This document shows positions 22,108-56,200 of a stretch of DNA of 64,000 bases, piece after piece. The position numbers and the translations under genes are program-made. Location of the stretch: NCBI RefSeq assembly GCF_000003815.2, contig NC_049995.1, forward strand, positions 9,733,743 through 9,797,742. Direction: 5' to 3'. The number at the start of each line of letters is the position of its first letter. The first letter of the stretch is position 1. The stretch comes from Branchiostoma floridae. Lineage: Eukaryota > Chordata > Leptocardii > Amphioxiformes > Branchiostomatidae. The notes beneath the pieces were generated by a model. The model did not search any database, was not told where the DNA came from, and worked only from the letters and a program-made list of their open reading frames with translations.

Positions 22108-22244
22108 TGAAAAATGAAAGGTGTGGAAGTCAAGTGTTGCTAAGATTCGGAAAGGTTGAAGTGATGATACAAGGCCGAGATGGTGCTCACGGAGGTGGGA
22201 CCACGGAGGTCTTTTTTTGCCCATACCTTAACCTTCTTCCGGAG

Positions 22245-22570
22245 CATCTGTATCTGTATCTGTATCTGTGTCTGTATCTATATAGCCGGTATAACTGCCC
22301 TTCGGTGTAACACACCAGCTTCGTAGGCACGCAGCTGGTTATATTACACCGAACAATCCGTCACACCTAACTTTTGCACATTTATCTGCAAGCGTTCTTT
22401 AAAGCTATCCAGACGTATAGACAAGATACCCCTACTGTGCTTGGTGATAACAAATTCCACTCGACGATATTTCTGGGAAAATATGAATTTTTAAACACAT
22501 CAATCCTAGTTTGGTAACTCTGGTACTTGAAGTCATGGCTGTTTCTTGTTCTTTTTTGAGCTGGTATTAA
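22245..22570 (-). mobile_element. LINE 3' end, copy 1 (degenerate)
   Basis: Minus-strand LINE 3' end: degenerate ORF2 tail, then GGTGTGTTACACCGAAGGGC, TTATACCGGCTATATAGATA, and a terminal (GATACA)n run at 22245-22285. About 85 percent like copy 2 at 23317-23669, but without an open frame. Confidence 0.75.
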
Positions 22571-22572
22571 TG

Positions 22573-22758
22573 TACTATTCTAATTGAGGCACGTGGATGC
22601 TCCTGACCTGGTTTCGCGTCGTTAAGAGGCGACACCTGGTCTGGAGCATGCAGTCCACGTGCTCTCATTAACCACCTGCACACCCTCACCTGTCCATAGA
22701 ACCTTTAATACGCCTCAGAGCTTGTATTTTCTATCTGTGGAATCTACGCCTCAGAGGT
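22573..22758. repeat. 186-base direct repeat, copy B
   Basis: Partner of 20275-20462, same orientation. It directly abuts the LINE 3' end at 22245-22570. Confidence 0.85.
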
Positions 22759-23316
22759 GGATGGAAAGCTTTAGAGGAGCAAATACATTTTGGCGGAGTT
22801 GACTTAAAGGCGGTCTGGTTTTAGGTTGGAAGGTTGGAGGGTATAAGGAAGGCATGGAAATACAGACGATTGAAGGTGGGAACTAACTTGCAATGTTTAA
22901 GGTGTGTAGTTTATGCGGTACTATACGACTAAGAAAGTTGGCTAATAACAACAGCAAGCCCTAGGGTAACAGTCTGACACAGTTTGTTTAGCATTTGCCG
23001 TTTTTCCCCATTGCCGAGAGATGTGCTACACACAAGACGCGAAAGGCGGGTTAAAGTTTGGGGGAAGTAAGCGCTTTAAAACATACCCCCCCCCCCCTAA
23101 GCTTTTTCCGATCTCTGTTCGAAGACCGTTCAGTGACCCTTCGGTTAACACTCCGAACTTTTTGCCCAAAACTTCTTCCGGGGATTCGCCTTTGGTCACG
23201 TTGGATAATGTACTGCCCCTGCCAAATTTTTCTTCCGGCACCGCTTTGGGGTTTCTAGCAATGACTTTAGGGTTCTTTCTTGAGCTGGTATTAGATTCTC
23301 ATCAGTCGGAACGTTG

Positions 23317-23669
23317 AGTATCTATCTGTATCTTTATAGCCGGTATAACCGCCCTTCGGCGTAACACACCAGCTTCTCAGGCACGCGGCGCGGCAGCAGC
23401 TTGTTATATTACACTGAACGACCCGTCGCACCTAACTTTTGCACATCTATCTTCAAGCGTTCTGTGAAACTATCCAGAGAAGATGCCTCTACTGTGCTTG
23501 GTGAAAACAAATTCCACTCCACGACAGTTCTGGGAAAGTACGAATTTTTGAACACATCGATTCTAGTCTGGTAACTCTGGTACTTGAAGTCGTGACTGTT
23601 TCTTGTGCTTTTGGGTATGGATATGCGTATTACTTGCTTGGCGTGGTAATTAAAGCAAAAGTATGACAA
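23317..23669 (-). mobile_element. LINE 3' end with last 86 codons of ORF2 still open, copy 2
   Basis: The minus-strand frame 23669-23409 reads FKYQSYQTRIDVFKNSYFPR followed by TVVEWNLFSPS and SLDSFTERLK. This is the usual C-terminus of non-LTR retrotransposon polyproteins (family pattern: R-x-D-x-x-K-x-S-F-F-P-R-T-x-x-x-W-N). Followed by a short 3' UTR and a GATACA tail at about 23317-23330. 5'-truncated, as LINE insertions usually are. Clade not certain; CR1/L2-like by the microsatellite tail. Confidence 0.8.
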
Positions 23670-24259
23670 GATTTGTGGGGGGGGGGGTGGCTCGAACAGT
23701 AAAGGGTATATACCCTATCCGAACCCTTAACTCCACTATACCACTTGGAGCAAAAAAAAAAAAATATCATGCATCAGAATTTTGACGCTCCACAGGTTTA
23801 GTAGTTGCCATGGAAGCTAAAGTATCTTATAAAAAAGTTCTTTTAACTGTAAATGAAAACAAAAAGAGGGAGACTTACTAGAAGTTTCGACCGTACAACA
23901 CCAGTCCTTGTCAAGAAGTGAATCCACCGGGTATATGACGTCACTTTATGCAAATTCCAGGCACGTGATTGGTCAATCATATCTAAGTTGGTACTTTATG
24001 AAGAGCTCATGTTTCACCTTTTACCATGTTACGTATTTGATTGTTTATGTATGAATAAAAGAGCGGGGAGTGTTTTGAGGGAAAAAAAAACAATTTGAGT
24101 GGGTCGTGAGAAATAATTGGTATAATTTCTCTTGATTATTATTGTATGCCAGCTTCTTTTTCTACAAGGGGCAGTGCGTTTCATTTCATGGGGAAGCTTA
24201 GTGAATTTTTCGTCAAAATGATACCCTATCACCTGTGAATAGAATGCATTTAAACTTTA

Positions 24260-24600
24260 TTACCTTCGCCAAGAAGGTTATATTTTGGGTAGCGTTTGTA
24301 TCTATCTATGTTTGTAGAAGACCAGCATAACTCAAGAACGCCTGAATGGATTGTATTGATATTCGTTATGTGGGTAGGTCTTGATGAAACCTGAAAACGA
24401 TTAGATTTTGGGCCCCCTAGCAACCTGTTGCGGTACTGCAGCGGAACTTCCAGGTTTGATATTTTGAGTTCTGGACATGCTGTGGCTTTGATTTTTGAGT
24501 GGTAGACAGTTCTTGATGCCGAGAGTAAGTGGTATAGGTTTGGGCCCCCTGGCGGCTTGTTTTGGAACTGTAGGGCAGGTTTATTTTTATGTTTAATGAT
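24260..24600. repeat. Dispersed repeat (family also at 26640-26960 and 45047-45330)
   Basis: Starts TACCTTCGCCAAGAAGGTTA, then ACCAGCATAACTC, GATTTTGGGCCCCCTAGC, GCGGAACTTCCAG and TTTGGGCCCCCTGGCGG. The copy at 26640 shows the same order (GTCAGCATAACTCTGGAACC, TTTTGCCCCCTGG, AACAGAACTTCCA, TTTGGGCCCTCT); 45047-45330 is inverted. Confidence 0.7.
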
Positions 24601-24989
24601 GGCAGGTTGGCCCGCCGATATGGAACACTGTGTTGGTTATTACATTTTTTTCGGCAATTTGTTCAGCGACCCACTAACATATTAATATTTATCAGCCAAG
24701 TGTTCAATTAATAAACGCGTGATAATAGCAAAATGGGGTCCATGTGTTTTCCTTGTCCCAATTCTAAGGGAAATATAATATACATGTGTGTTTATATGAT
24801 GATTTGGTTCCAGATACAACAAGAAATCTCGATATATCCTCAGTGAAATGTTTTGACATTTTTTTAGATTTCTTCATGCCATGACCCTAGCCATCACAGG
24901 TGTTAGTGATCCTCCCCTTCTCAATCCCTGCTATCTCCAGGATGGACTGAGCAGGGGAGGATCATTATTTAAACACGGGTGATGACCAG

Positions 24990-25489
24990 GGACCGTGTAG
25001 CGCAGTGGCAGCATGTTCGGCCCGTGGCCGAGAGGTTCGAATCTGACTGCCGTGTTCATCTTGTGCCCTTGGGAAATGCGCTTTACACGACTTTCCTCAC
25101 TTTACTCAGGTGTAAATGAGTACCTAGCTTCGGCTAGAGCCGTCCCTCGGATAGGACGTTAAATGGAGGTCCCGTGTATAGGGAGCGCCACACCCCATGC
25201 ACGTTAAAGAACCCCCACATGTGCGATAATGCGGTGTGAGATGGAGCAAACCCTTCTGTCTGGAGTTGGTGATTCACTTCAAATCACCCGGACGGGAGGC
25301 CTGGCGCATCCTCGTATTGTAATTAGCCAGCGAAAGGGTATGTCACCCCGTAAGGGGCGATATAACCCCGCCATGTTTGAACATGTGTGTATGGCGGCTT
25401 TGAAAAGGTGTCCCTTGACACTTGTTCCGCCATACCCTACATTGTCATCGTATATGGAGAATCCTAATAAATAAAAAATAAATAAATAG
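24990..25489 (+). mobile_element. tRNA-derived SINE, near full length
   Basis: Head with pol III A box TAGCGCAGTGG (24998-25008) and B box GGTTCGAATC (25034-25043), a tRNA-unrelated body (GTGCCCTTGGGAAATGCGCT, CCCCACATGTGCGATAATGC), and an A-rich tail of AATAAATAAAAAATAAATAA. Related fragments at 18612-18770, 33690-33790, 45497-45712 and 47396-47595. Not a functional tRNA gene: there is no acceptor-stem pairing and the body continues for 400 bases. Confidence 0.85.
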
Positions 25490-25696
25490 AGCTATGGCAT
25501 GATCACGTGCATGCAGAAACAGGGCGTATATTTGCGGAAGGCTGGTCAGCTGTCTATGGACTATACCACGATACTTTCAGGAAGGGGGGTGTCGGCCTGC
25601 AGTAAATGCTGCAGTACATGAAAATACGTCTAGAGGGCCAAACATCGTTACTATTCTTAAGCATTTCAATAATTACCCACATATTGTACCTACATA

Positions 25697-25918
25697 TAAC
25701 GCCGGTTCACCTTTATCCGTGGGGTAACTTATATCCGTTATTTTTAAAAACAGAATGTATTTAGGGATGTCTATTCAACGTTGGTTTCAAACTGCAATGT
25801 TTTGAAAATATCAATTTTAATTTTAAAACAACCGTCCTCCGACTTGATATCCCTGAATACCCTGTTTCTAAAAGCAACGGATATAGGTCAATCACCGAAT
25901 AAAGGGGAACTAGCGTTA
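25697..25918. mobile_element. MITE (TTCACCTTTATCCG family), copy 1
   Basis: The left end TAACGCCGGTTCACCTTTAT (then CCG, GGGGTAACTTATATCCGTT) mirrors the right end AACGGATATAGGTCAATCAC ... GGGGAACTAGCGTTA. About 222 bases with TA at both borders, so probably Tc1/mariner-type. Copies at 27217-27437 and 48681-48886; a decayed half near 285-350. Confidence 0.85.
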
Positions 25919-26639
25919 TACATCAAACGGATCTTGAGTTTTAGGTGCGTACTCGTAAACTCGACCAAAAACAGTACCTCCGTAAAAGGTGAACCTCTTT
26001 CCCAGAGGTAACAATATTTTTTTACTGTTATAGGTAGTTTTTAAACTTATTTATTCTTGAGAAGCTAAAATCGGCCTGCAGGACGCTTTTCATTGAGGTC
26101 ATGAGGGATGTAATGATCAGATGAAATGTAACACATATATATACAGATTCATTACATTGAGTCCTGCTAAATCTATCAACATAACGTTATATGATTACAT
26201 ATACATATGCATGGTACAAAACATTTATTAGAGCGAAAAAAACTCAGCGTTCATAGTCATTTCTTTGACTTCAAGAGTTAAGATTTGGAGCCGTACGTGT
26301 GTCTGGTGGTAGGTTGTTCCGGACATTATATGGACATTTCTCTCTCTAAAAGTGCCTTGGCGAAGATTTGTGCTTTTAGAGTGCTGTTTAGTGTTCTCGA
26401 GTGTTAACATGTTAACAACAAAAGTACCACTTAGCCCCCGGTGACGACAGTGCTACTAAAGGTGGCAAAAAGTTTAACTAAACAGACCTATGATCCTCAA
26501 AGCCTTTAAAATGTGTACAGTCAGAAGGTTACATGTAGGCTACAGACCATAAAGTATGTGGGTCTGTATGGGGGGACCCAGTAACGTTCCTTCGTTCTAA
26601 CTCTTGTAGGTCTTGCTTTGGTGGCACATAGGGTAGCAA

Positions 26640-26960
26640 GCCTCCTTGTTGTTTCCGTAGCAGGGTATATTTACCTTTATGTAAAATGGAGGTATAGTTT
26701 TTGGTGTGTCTGTCTGTGTGTTTGTCTGTTTGTTTTTCTGCATATTTTTGGTCAGCATAACTCTGGAACCGAAGGGTTTGAGGAGACGAAATTTTGCCCC
26801 CTGGTATGTGATCTTCGTACTGGAACAGAACTTCCATTTTTTGTATCTTTTGACCTGGAAATTGTATGGTCTTGATTTTTTAGTGATATAAGGAAGAACT
26901 GATGTATGTTTGGGCCCTCTATCGGTTTGCTCTGGCACCTCCTCAAACATGTAATCCCCA
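26640..26960. repeat. Dispersed repeat, second copy of the 24260-24600 family
   Basis: Same phrase order as 24260-24600, with a GTCTGTCTGTGTGTTTGTCT stretch before CAGCATAACTC. Ends near GCACCTCCTCAAACATG, the start of another common local repeat (compare 10669 and 30255). Confidence 0.7.
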
Positions 26961-27216
26961 TTTTACGTCCCTTCCGAAGGACAGGTGCAACCCCAACCAA
27001 GATGCCTTTTTCAGTATTGAACTGGATCCAAGCAGCGCCGAACGGTAGCTAAGGAAAACCGCAAATTTATAAATCCAAATCTAAAATGGCCGGCAACTTT
27101 TAACGGTAAATTGTCAAGTATATTCTTTTGTAAACGCAATCTGGTGTTCGGCTACGCAATACGCAGTATTTACTCAAAGGTATGAACTTCAATTTATGAT
27201 AATGAGCATGTAGAAT

Positions 27217-27437
27217 TAACACTAGGTGACTTTTATCTGCAAGGTAACCTATATCCGTTGTTTTAAAAAACACGGTATTTAGGGATGATCAAGTCTAAGG
27301 ACGGTGGCTTCAAATAGCAATATTTACAGTTGCTATTACAGTTTCAAACAATCGTCTGCCAACTTGATAGCCCTAAATACCGTGTTTTAAACACAACGGA
27401 TATAGGTTACCCGGCGGATAAAGGTTAAGTAGCGTTA
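27217..27437. mobile_element. MITE (TTCACCTTTATCCG family), copy 2
   Basis: Left TTAACACTAGGTGACTTTTA and GGTAACCTATATCCGTTG; right AACGGATATAGGTTACCCGG, CGGATAAAGG and AGCGTTA. The same middle (GGGATGATCAAGTCTAAGGA / CAACTTGATAGCCCTAAATA) also forms an inverted repeat, so nearly the whole element can fold on itself. Confidence 0.85.
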
Positions 27438-27849
27438 AACCAACTAATCACCCTTCAAGAATAATCTACTGATGACTCAATACACGTGGATTAGTTAATC
27501 TAAAGCCTATAAGATTAACATGGATTAAGATAGCTCGCTACGCTTGACGGGAAAAGACAAGCAGACCCCTTCAGGTATGTTTACAGCTTACATGTTGCAT
27601 CACGTGACCTGACGTCATCAATCCTGACGTACATAACCACACACACACATTCTACCGGGTTGCCACGGGGGATGATTGACAGCTCCCTAGCACGATAAAG
27701 GTGACGCGTGTGTCCTGTTGAACCAACGGGCGTGCCCGGTACATAATCGAGTCAAACAATCCGGTACAAAGTTCTCTTCTGTCTCTCTCCGTCTCTCTCT
27801 TTTTTTCCAGGCTGCGTAGGAACCAGTCGAGGTTCGTTTTGGAGGAGAT

Positions 27850-49939
<22,090 letters not shown>

Positions 49940-49994
49940 CCGCTATAGACAACAATAAGGCCTGCATATAGTAACGGAGAAAAAAAAAGAAATT

Positions 49995-50000
49995 AATAAA
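49995..50000 (+). promoter_or_regulatory. Polyadenylation signal AATAAA for the first M13 gene
   Basis: AATAAA 56 bases after the TAG stop at 49937-49939, the first one on the coding strand. Confidence 0.65.
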
Positions 50001-50800
50001 ACCAAATCTATGCAATTTGTGCTTTCTGATAATTACATGTGACATATTCAAAGCGTTAATGTTGTATTCATAGCGATATTAACATATTAATAGCATAATT
50101 TCAATTTAAACGTTCAAATATCATAACTTACTTAATAGAATAAGAATTATGTATTGAATAACAGAATCTCTCGTGTTGGTATATATCATATTGTAAAATT
50201 CTAATACTACATCGAAGTCGCAAAAATTAATCAATGTAAGAAATGATCACTACTCAAAATAATTTGAGCCATCATCATACCACCGCATACTTCTCATATG
50301 CGTCATAGTTTCGTAAACATGACGTCATAAGAGGTCAAAGGTTGCATGAAGTCGATGTCGTCCACCGAGTCGGTTCAAGAAAGGTAAATGAACTTTTATG
50401 TAGATGACCTCTTTAACTTAGTTATGATGCAAAATGTCGGATTCTTAGTGACAAATTAACTCAGAAATCATTGTGTTACGTTTATCTTTCTTTTGGACAG
50501 AAGTGACATCACTGCTTTAGTCTACTCTAAGAGTTTTTGTCTTTCGTGTTATATGGTGCTTACATTTGGACATCTTATGACATGTCTTTTATTATGCTAT
50601 AAAGATTCATTTAAACTGTGATGAGATAATAAAAACTTTTAAATCAAGACCTTGTTTGTAAACTTTGTTCCTTATTCGTCGATATATGTTTAGACATCCA
50701 GGTACTTAGATACGCCAAGTTGTAGTTACTCAAACAACTGGATATTATTTTAGAAACGGTCAGACGTTTCAGATAACATCCGTTATCTTTCGTCAGTGTA

Positions 50801-51026
50801 CCCTGGGAGCCATCCGGGGTCGGGCAGCTAGGACAGTTTATTCGGTAGCCCAAGACAGTCAGGCCCGCCGAGCTCCTATTAGCGACCCGGGGAGTTTAAG
50901 CCCGATTAAGTCCACCTGCCCCATAACTCCTTCGGGCTTACACTCCCCCGGAGTGCTAATGTGACGCAGGCGGGCTGACTGCCTTGCCTAACTCGCTAGC
51001 TACCCGGTCCTGTCTGGCTCCCAGGG
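50801..51026. mobile_element. GC-rich MITE with CCCTGGGAGCC ends, TA-flanked
   Basis: Left CCCTGGGAGCC and right GGCTCCCAGGG, each next to TA. Inner blocks also pair (GGCCCGCC / GGCGGGC; CTCCTATTAGCGACCCGGGG against CCCCCGGAGTGCTAATGTGA). Length 226 bases; strikingly more GC-rich than its surroundings. Confidence 0.8.
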
Positions 51027-51987
51027 TATCGTTAGTGACACTGAAAAGATCTCGTTGTAGCGCCAACTTTTGAGGATTAATTCTTTGAGGACAATGATTT
51101 CATGTACACAAGTGCAGCCTATCTTTAACTTGTTTTACTAAAGATTGAATTACATTAAAATTGAACTGATAATGGGATTTCTGTAGCATTTATAGTCGCT
51201 AATACATATATATAAGCTACGCACGTTCCTAACAAACTGACCACAACATTTCTAAAGAAATAATCTCAATCGTGTTAATCAAAATGATTAGTAATACTTC
51301 ACTGATCAAAACGTATCATCCTTTCGTGACTCATAACCTTCCAAAGTACTAGTCTCTAATCAAAATGCCCCTTCCAGTTTCAAAGAAAGCGGTATGTGTA
51401 CCTTCTATCAATTCTTCCCGTAAATATAATTTGTCCAGAACATGAAATAGAAAATTTAACAGTTTTGCTCCAGTACCGACACAAGTCGCTAGGGGATAAA
51501 ATCATTTCAAGACCAAACCACATGTACATGCCAAACTCCATTGCAGTGCGTTCATATATGCAGTACTGCTCAACTACAAACAAGCATAAGAACATATATA
51601 CATCCAAACCTTACCAAACATATAATAACATTATTTGTAAAAAAATACGCTCATCCTAGCTATGGCTATACGAAAAGGCTCCCCAGGCCTTTGGACACAG
51701 CAAAAACTTTACCCACTCCGTTCATTATGATCCACTTTACCTAGGTCCCCGTCTACACCCCCAGTTCAATCTTTACCGTACAAATGAGTTGTAAAGTCGT
51801 AATCTTTGCTTGTGGCAAATAAGTGGAGTGCTCCATGACAGTTGAGGGACGGGCGCTCAAACATGGGTGCGCCACATAGGGGGCACTGACGGCTTCTTCA
51901 TCAGTCAGAGCATACAGGGCGACCGTTCGGGATGGCGTCCGCTCACGAGGTGGTTCCTATTGACAGCTTGGCACATGCGGACTCAAA

Positions 51988-52087
51988 NNNNNNNNNNNNN
52001 NNNNNNNNNNNNNNNNNNNNNNNNNNNNNNNNNNNNNNNNNNNNNNNNNNNNNNNNNNNNNNNNNNNNNNNNNNNNNNNNNNNNNNN
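51988..52087. other. Assembly gap of 100 N
   Basis: Exactly 100 N, so real size unknown. Frames spanning it cannot be trusted. Confidence 0.95.
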
Positions 52088-52244
52088 AACAGAGATACTG
52101 AAAACTGAATGGGGGTTCATACTTAGGTTTATGCCAAACGTCTACTTTTTGTTCATAAATACCTTCATTTGCGTATTTCATACATTTATGGTATCAGATG
52201 AGCTGTGGTGCCGCCCAGAGAATCCTTTACAAACTTTTAGGTTT

Positions 52245-52610
52245 CAACTATAGTTTGGATCAGTAGAGAAAGTTATGGCAATGTTCTAAGTGCTAGAATA
52301 AGTAGAGAAAGTTACAATAAGTGTCCAAGTCGATGAATCAGCAGGGAAAGGTATGACAAGGTTTCATGTTTTAGAATCCGTAGTGAAAGTCATAAAAGAT
52401 TCCAATTCAAAGAATCATTAGACGATGCATGACAAGGTCTTAGAATCTTAGAATCAATAGAGAACCTTATGACAAGGCTTTAAGTCTTGATAATCAATAA
52501 AGGTTGTGACAAGGTTTCAAGTCTTAGAATCAGTAGAGAAAGTTAAGAATAGGTTTAACGTCTTAGAATTATTAAATAATTTTATGAAAATGTTACAATC
52601 TTGAAGCATT
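52245..52610. repeat. Degenerate tandem array, ~45-base unit, about 8 copies
   Basis: Units resemble AGAATCAGTAGAGAAAGTTA followed by TGACAAGGTTTCAAGTCTT; they become less regular toward the 3' end. Non-coding. Confidence 0.85.
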
Positions 52611-53238
52611 TGCTAATGTTCTAAATTATAGTAAGGATTTAGTTAGTTAAGTTAAAAATGATTGTGGTCTTTTTATATCACCGTGAAGACTTTACATTAC
52701 ACAAATAACTATATATTGAATAGTATCTTTTATGGACAGGATTCCTTGCTTAATATGCCGTAAAAAATCTCTTTTTTTTACTTTATCGGTAAATAGTTCC
52801 CTCCTTCTTGAGTGCCCTAGCAACAGTAGTGTACAGTGTGGCCTCTATGTATTTACCTTAGAGGGAGGGTCGGATTAACAACCACTTGACTACAAAGAGG
52901 GCTACTTGAGAAGCATTTGAACCATCTTCGTATCACGATTTACTATTGGTTATATAGTTTTGGACATAGATAAAATGTGATAACAAAAGAGCTTCTTAAC
53001 AGTTCTACATAACAAGAGGTTCTTCATCTCTGCAGAATAAATATTTTCAAACAGTAAAACGCAGCACCATTACTGTTACTGGGGATACAAATGAATCTAA
53101 TATTCCCAAACAAAATTTAGTTTCTTACTATTAGAATGTCATTTCTCACGAAACTCTTTAATATAAAAAGCATGCTTTGTTACTTGTCAGGTAAGATGTG
53201 GAGCAATTATAATGTCCGTTTTCATTTTCATAATTTAG

Positions 53239-56200
53239 GAACAAAATGTGCAGTACAGTAACGGAAAATCATCATGGCAATCTCTACGGGATGGGCTGAT
53301 GCTGGTTCTTCAGCTGTTCATTGCTGTTGCTGTAGCTGTGATACGTAAGTTTGGATCGTCTATATGTACATATATGTCTAGGGGATATTCAAATGTTTTA
53401 AAGGTATAATTGAAGCATACAATCTGTGCTCGTTCCTTATTAGTAAACACTGAAAGAAATTACAAAATTCTTATGATTCACTTTTCTATTGGTCGAGACG
53501 CTAAAGAAGAGTGATGGATGTCATTGGAAACATTCGGAACTAAATTTCCTATTTTTCCCAGTTTTATGTAGAGATAGAATTGTATTTGAATATTGTTTGC
53601 TAGGATGTTTCACCTTCATAGACACTCTCTTGATATTGGTTGCTTTACGTTTACATATACACCATTTTGCACAATAGATATACCTCTAATATATTGAAGA
53701 AGGCATTTTTGTACGTTTTCAGAAGCATTTCTGTATACCTTTGATTCATTTTATTTTCTCTAAATTTTGCTAGTGTGGAGGGTGTTTGTGACTCAACCAA
53801 ATGCTGCGAATGGATCGTCTTCAGGTATTTCTGATGTATTATGTATGTGTACAATTCATAAGGTTATTATCCATGGGCTCTCGTATTCATAATTTGCTGA
53901 GTGACATTTTAGTAGGCCTTCTATGTTCTCGTAAAACTTTATCTGTTTTTCTTGCTATGGTAGGGATTGGTCAACCAAGCGTTGCGCCAACTTCCAAACC
54001 TAATACAGACGCACCGACGACATCTCCAGCGACAGGTACTAAGACACTTTTTTTGCACTAAATAAACGGTAAACCACCTTTTATCATAACACACCAGTTT
54101 TGTTCATTAAGTTTAAGACTATATGGCTTGATCCACAACGTAGTCTGCAAGGACTTTGGAGCCAGAACTTTAGAAAAATCATTACCTTTGTAACTGCATT
54201 TCTATGCCTTTATTATTTTCAGAGCTAAGCTTAGGGTTGAAAAAAAAGTCTGATGTATCGTTCACGCTCGCTTAGTGTCTTGATTATGTACTATTTCACA
54301 TGGCTGATTTACCATCTTTGTAGAAAAGAATCGTTACCTTTGTAACTACATTTCTTAATCCTTCATCTTTTCAGAACCTGAAGTATGCATGACGCCCAGC
54401 TGCTTACGAACAGGTACGGTGACGCAATTCAAATGAAGTGTCTGTCAGCTTAGACTTTGGTAGAAGAAAGGGTTCTTAAGACGATGCAAAGTGGGACACA
54501 CATATCGTTTATCATAGCTGTGTATAAAGTTACGGTTCGTTACGCTTTTAAGACTGGCTGAACATTTAGACGTTAAACCCATTTCTTCAGTATGCTTTGA
54601 AAGGATGTGTGCGTGCCGTTAGATGTTATTTTAATGTTTAATCTAGCTTCATGCTTTGCATACTCATATTAACCACTGACATACATTTGATCACTTACGT
54701 AAAAGAAATGGTACGCCCCATTAAGCAAATGATTGGTCCTTGTCGCTCTGAGACACAGTGGTTGACATGTTGTCAGTGAGTAAATAATGACTTTGACTTA
54801 CTTTTCTTTACTCCCTTTGTAAACTTGCTGTGTAGCCTCTTTTTGATCATNNNNNNNNNNNNNNNNNNNNNNNNNNNNNNNNNNNNNNNNNNNNNNNNNN
54901 NNNNNNNNNNNNNNNNNNNNNNNNNNNNNNNNNNNNNNNNNNNNNNNNNNNNNNNNNNNNNNNNNNNNNNNNNNNNNNNNNNNNNNNNNNNNNNNNNNNN
55001 NNNNNNNNNNNNNNNNNNNNNNNNNNNNNNNNNNNNNNNNNNNNNNNNNNNNNNNNNNNNNNNNNNNNNNNNNNNNNNNNNNNNNNNNNNNNNNNNNNNN
55101 NNNNNNNNNNNNNNNNNNNNNNATATACCTATTTTGTGTCACGGTTTTCCTATTTACTGCAATTGTCTTCTTGAGGTATCCTAATCACTAACACTGATTT
55201 TTAATTCAGTGGCAATAGTGTGAAATTAAGTAAACTGGAAGCTGTCGCCCTTTACAAAGGTAAATCGACACAAATCCGCAATGTCGGCGCAACTTCGAGC
55301 GGAGTCAACCGATTGTCACTCGTTCTCATTGAAATGTCGAAAATGGCATTTTTTTGGTCGAAAAATAAATCGGCTTTATTTTCACTGAAAACTACTTGGT
55401 TGTTTGGGAAAATTCCTCTTTTAACCATAGCCAAAAAATGAAAACTTATTATTTTCGGTCCCATTGGTAATGCATTACAGGGCATGTAACAAACGTTACC
55501 TGTAACGTTTGTTACAACAGTAGACTTTACCCTGTTTTCTTCGAAAGGACTTACCTTATTGACTACATCATTTAGGTATAAGTGAATGCCCCTAGGGACA
55601 TTTGAAAAGTGGGCAGCTTTTTTACACCAGGTCAAATAGAAAGCCTAGACAGCATCAAACAATGGTAACGTTTGTTACAGTCATTTCTGTACAACATTTT
55701 GTTAAGCAAGGTGGGATACAAATGACAGTCAACAACCCTTTCTTGTTTCTTTAGAAAGCCAGAAAAACTGTACTGCGTCACAAAAACGGCCATTTCTAGT
55801 CTTATACGTGCATAATATAACCGTGGCAACCATCGTACTCGTGATGGTAACGTTTGTTACAGAATCTGACGACAGGCATAAACCACCTCACACAGCCTCC
55901 AGGATCAGTGACAGGAGCGATCTGACGTGATCGGACAGAGGGCCTGGGTAGCTGATTTCACCTGCCGAACAATCATTCTGGGAACTGAATTGTTAATTTT
56001 TTTGGCTACTATTTGAATTCTTCGTTTCTTCTCAGGCGACAGCCATTTTTTAGGGTGTGAAATCCCACCCGTGGCTATAATAATCTTTTAAGCCATCAAC
56101 CAATACGAATGTTGTGGTGCATATTTTGTAAAACATTACAGGGGTTGTGGAAAAATGAAGGAACCAGTGATGTTGTCTATAATTTGCTCCATATCAAGGC

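Larger units (their letters stand above)
19661..27849. other. About 8 kb intergenic region, repeats only
   Basis: No gene recognised between the methyltransferase 5' end and the first M13 peptidase. Named repeats are listed separately. A GC-rich frame at 20391-20645 ends at a donor-like CAG-GTAACA but overlaps a repeat and matches no family I know; an undetected 5' untranslated exon for either neighbour is possible. Poly-G/C runs lie at 23085-23098 and 23675-23687. Confidence 0.6.
49940..53238. other. Spacer between the two M13 genes, no gene seen
   Basis: Starts with the 3' UTR of the first M13 gene, then the MITE at 50801-51026, a gap (51988-52087) and a tandem array (52245-52610). A possible short first exon for the second M13 gene is ATG at 51365 (MPLPVSKKA, donor GTATGT at 51392), which would join in phase 0 to 53239; this is weak. 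Nothing else recognised. Confidence 0.5.

Noticed and set aside
25030..25045. tRNA gene suggested by GGTTCGAATC
   Set aside because: A and B boxes belong to a SINE with a 400-base body and A-rich tail; no cloverleaf.
51867..52253. 128-codon plus-strand frame
   Set aside because: It spans a 100-N gap and no family is recognised on either side.
54798..55184. Open frames of 114-119 codons
   Set aside because: They exist only because the N run contains no stops.
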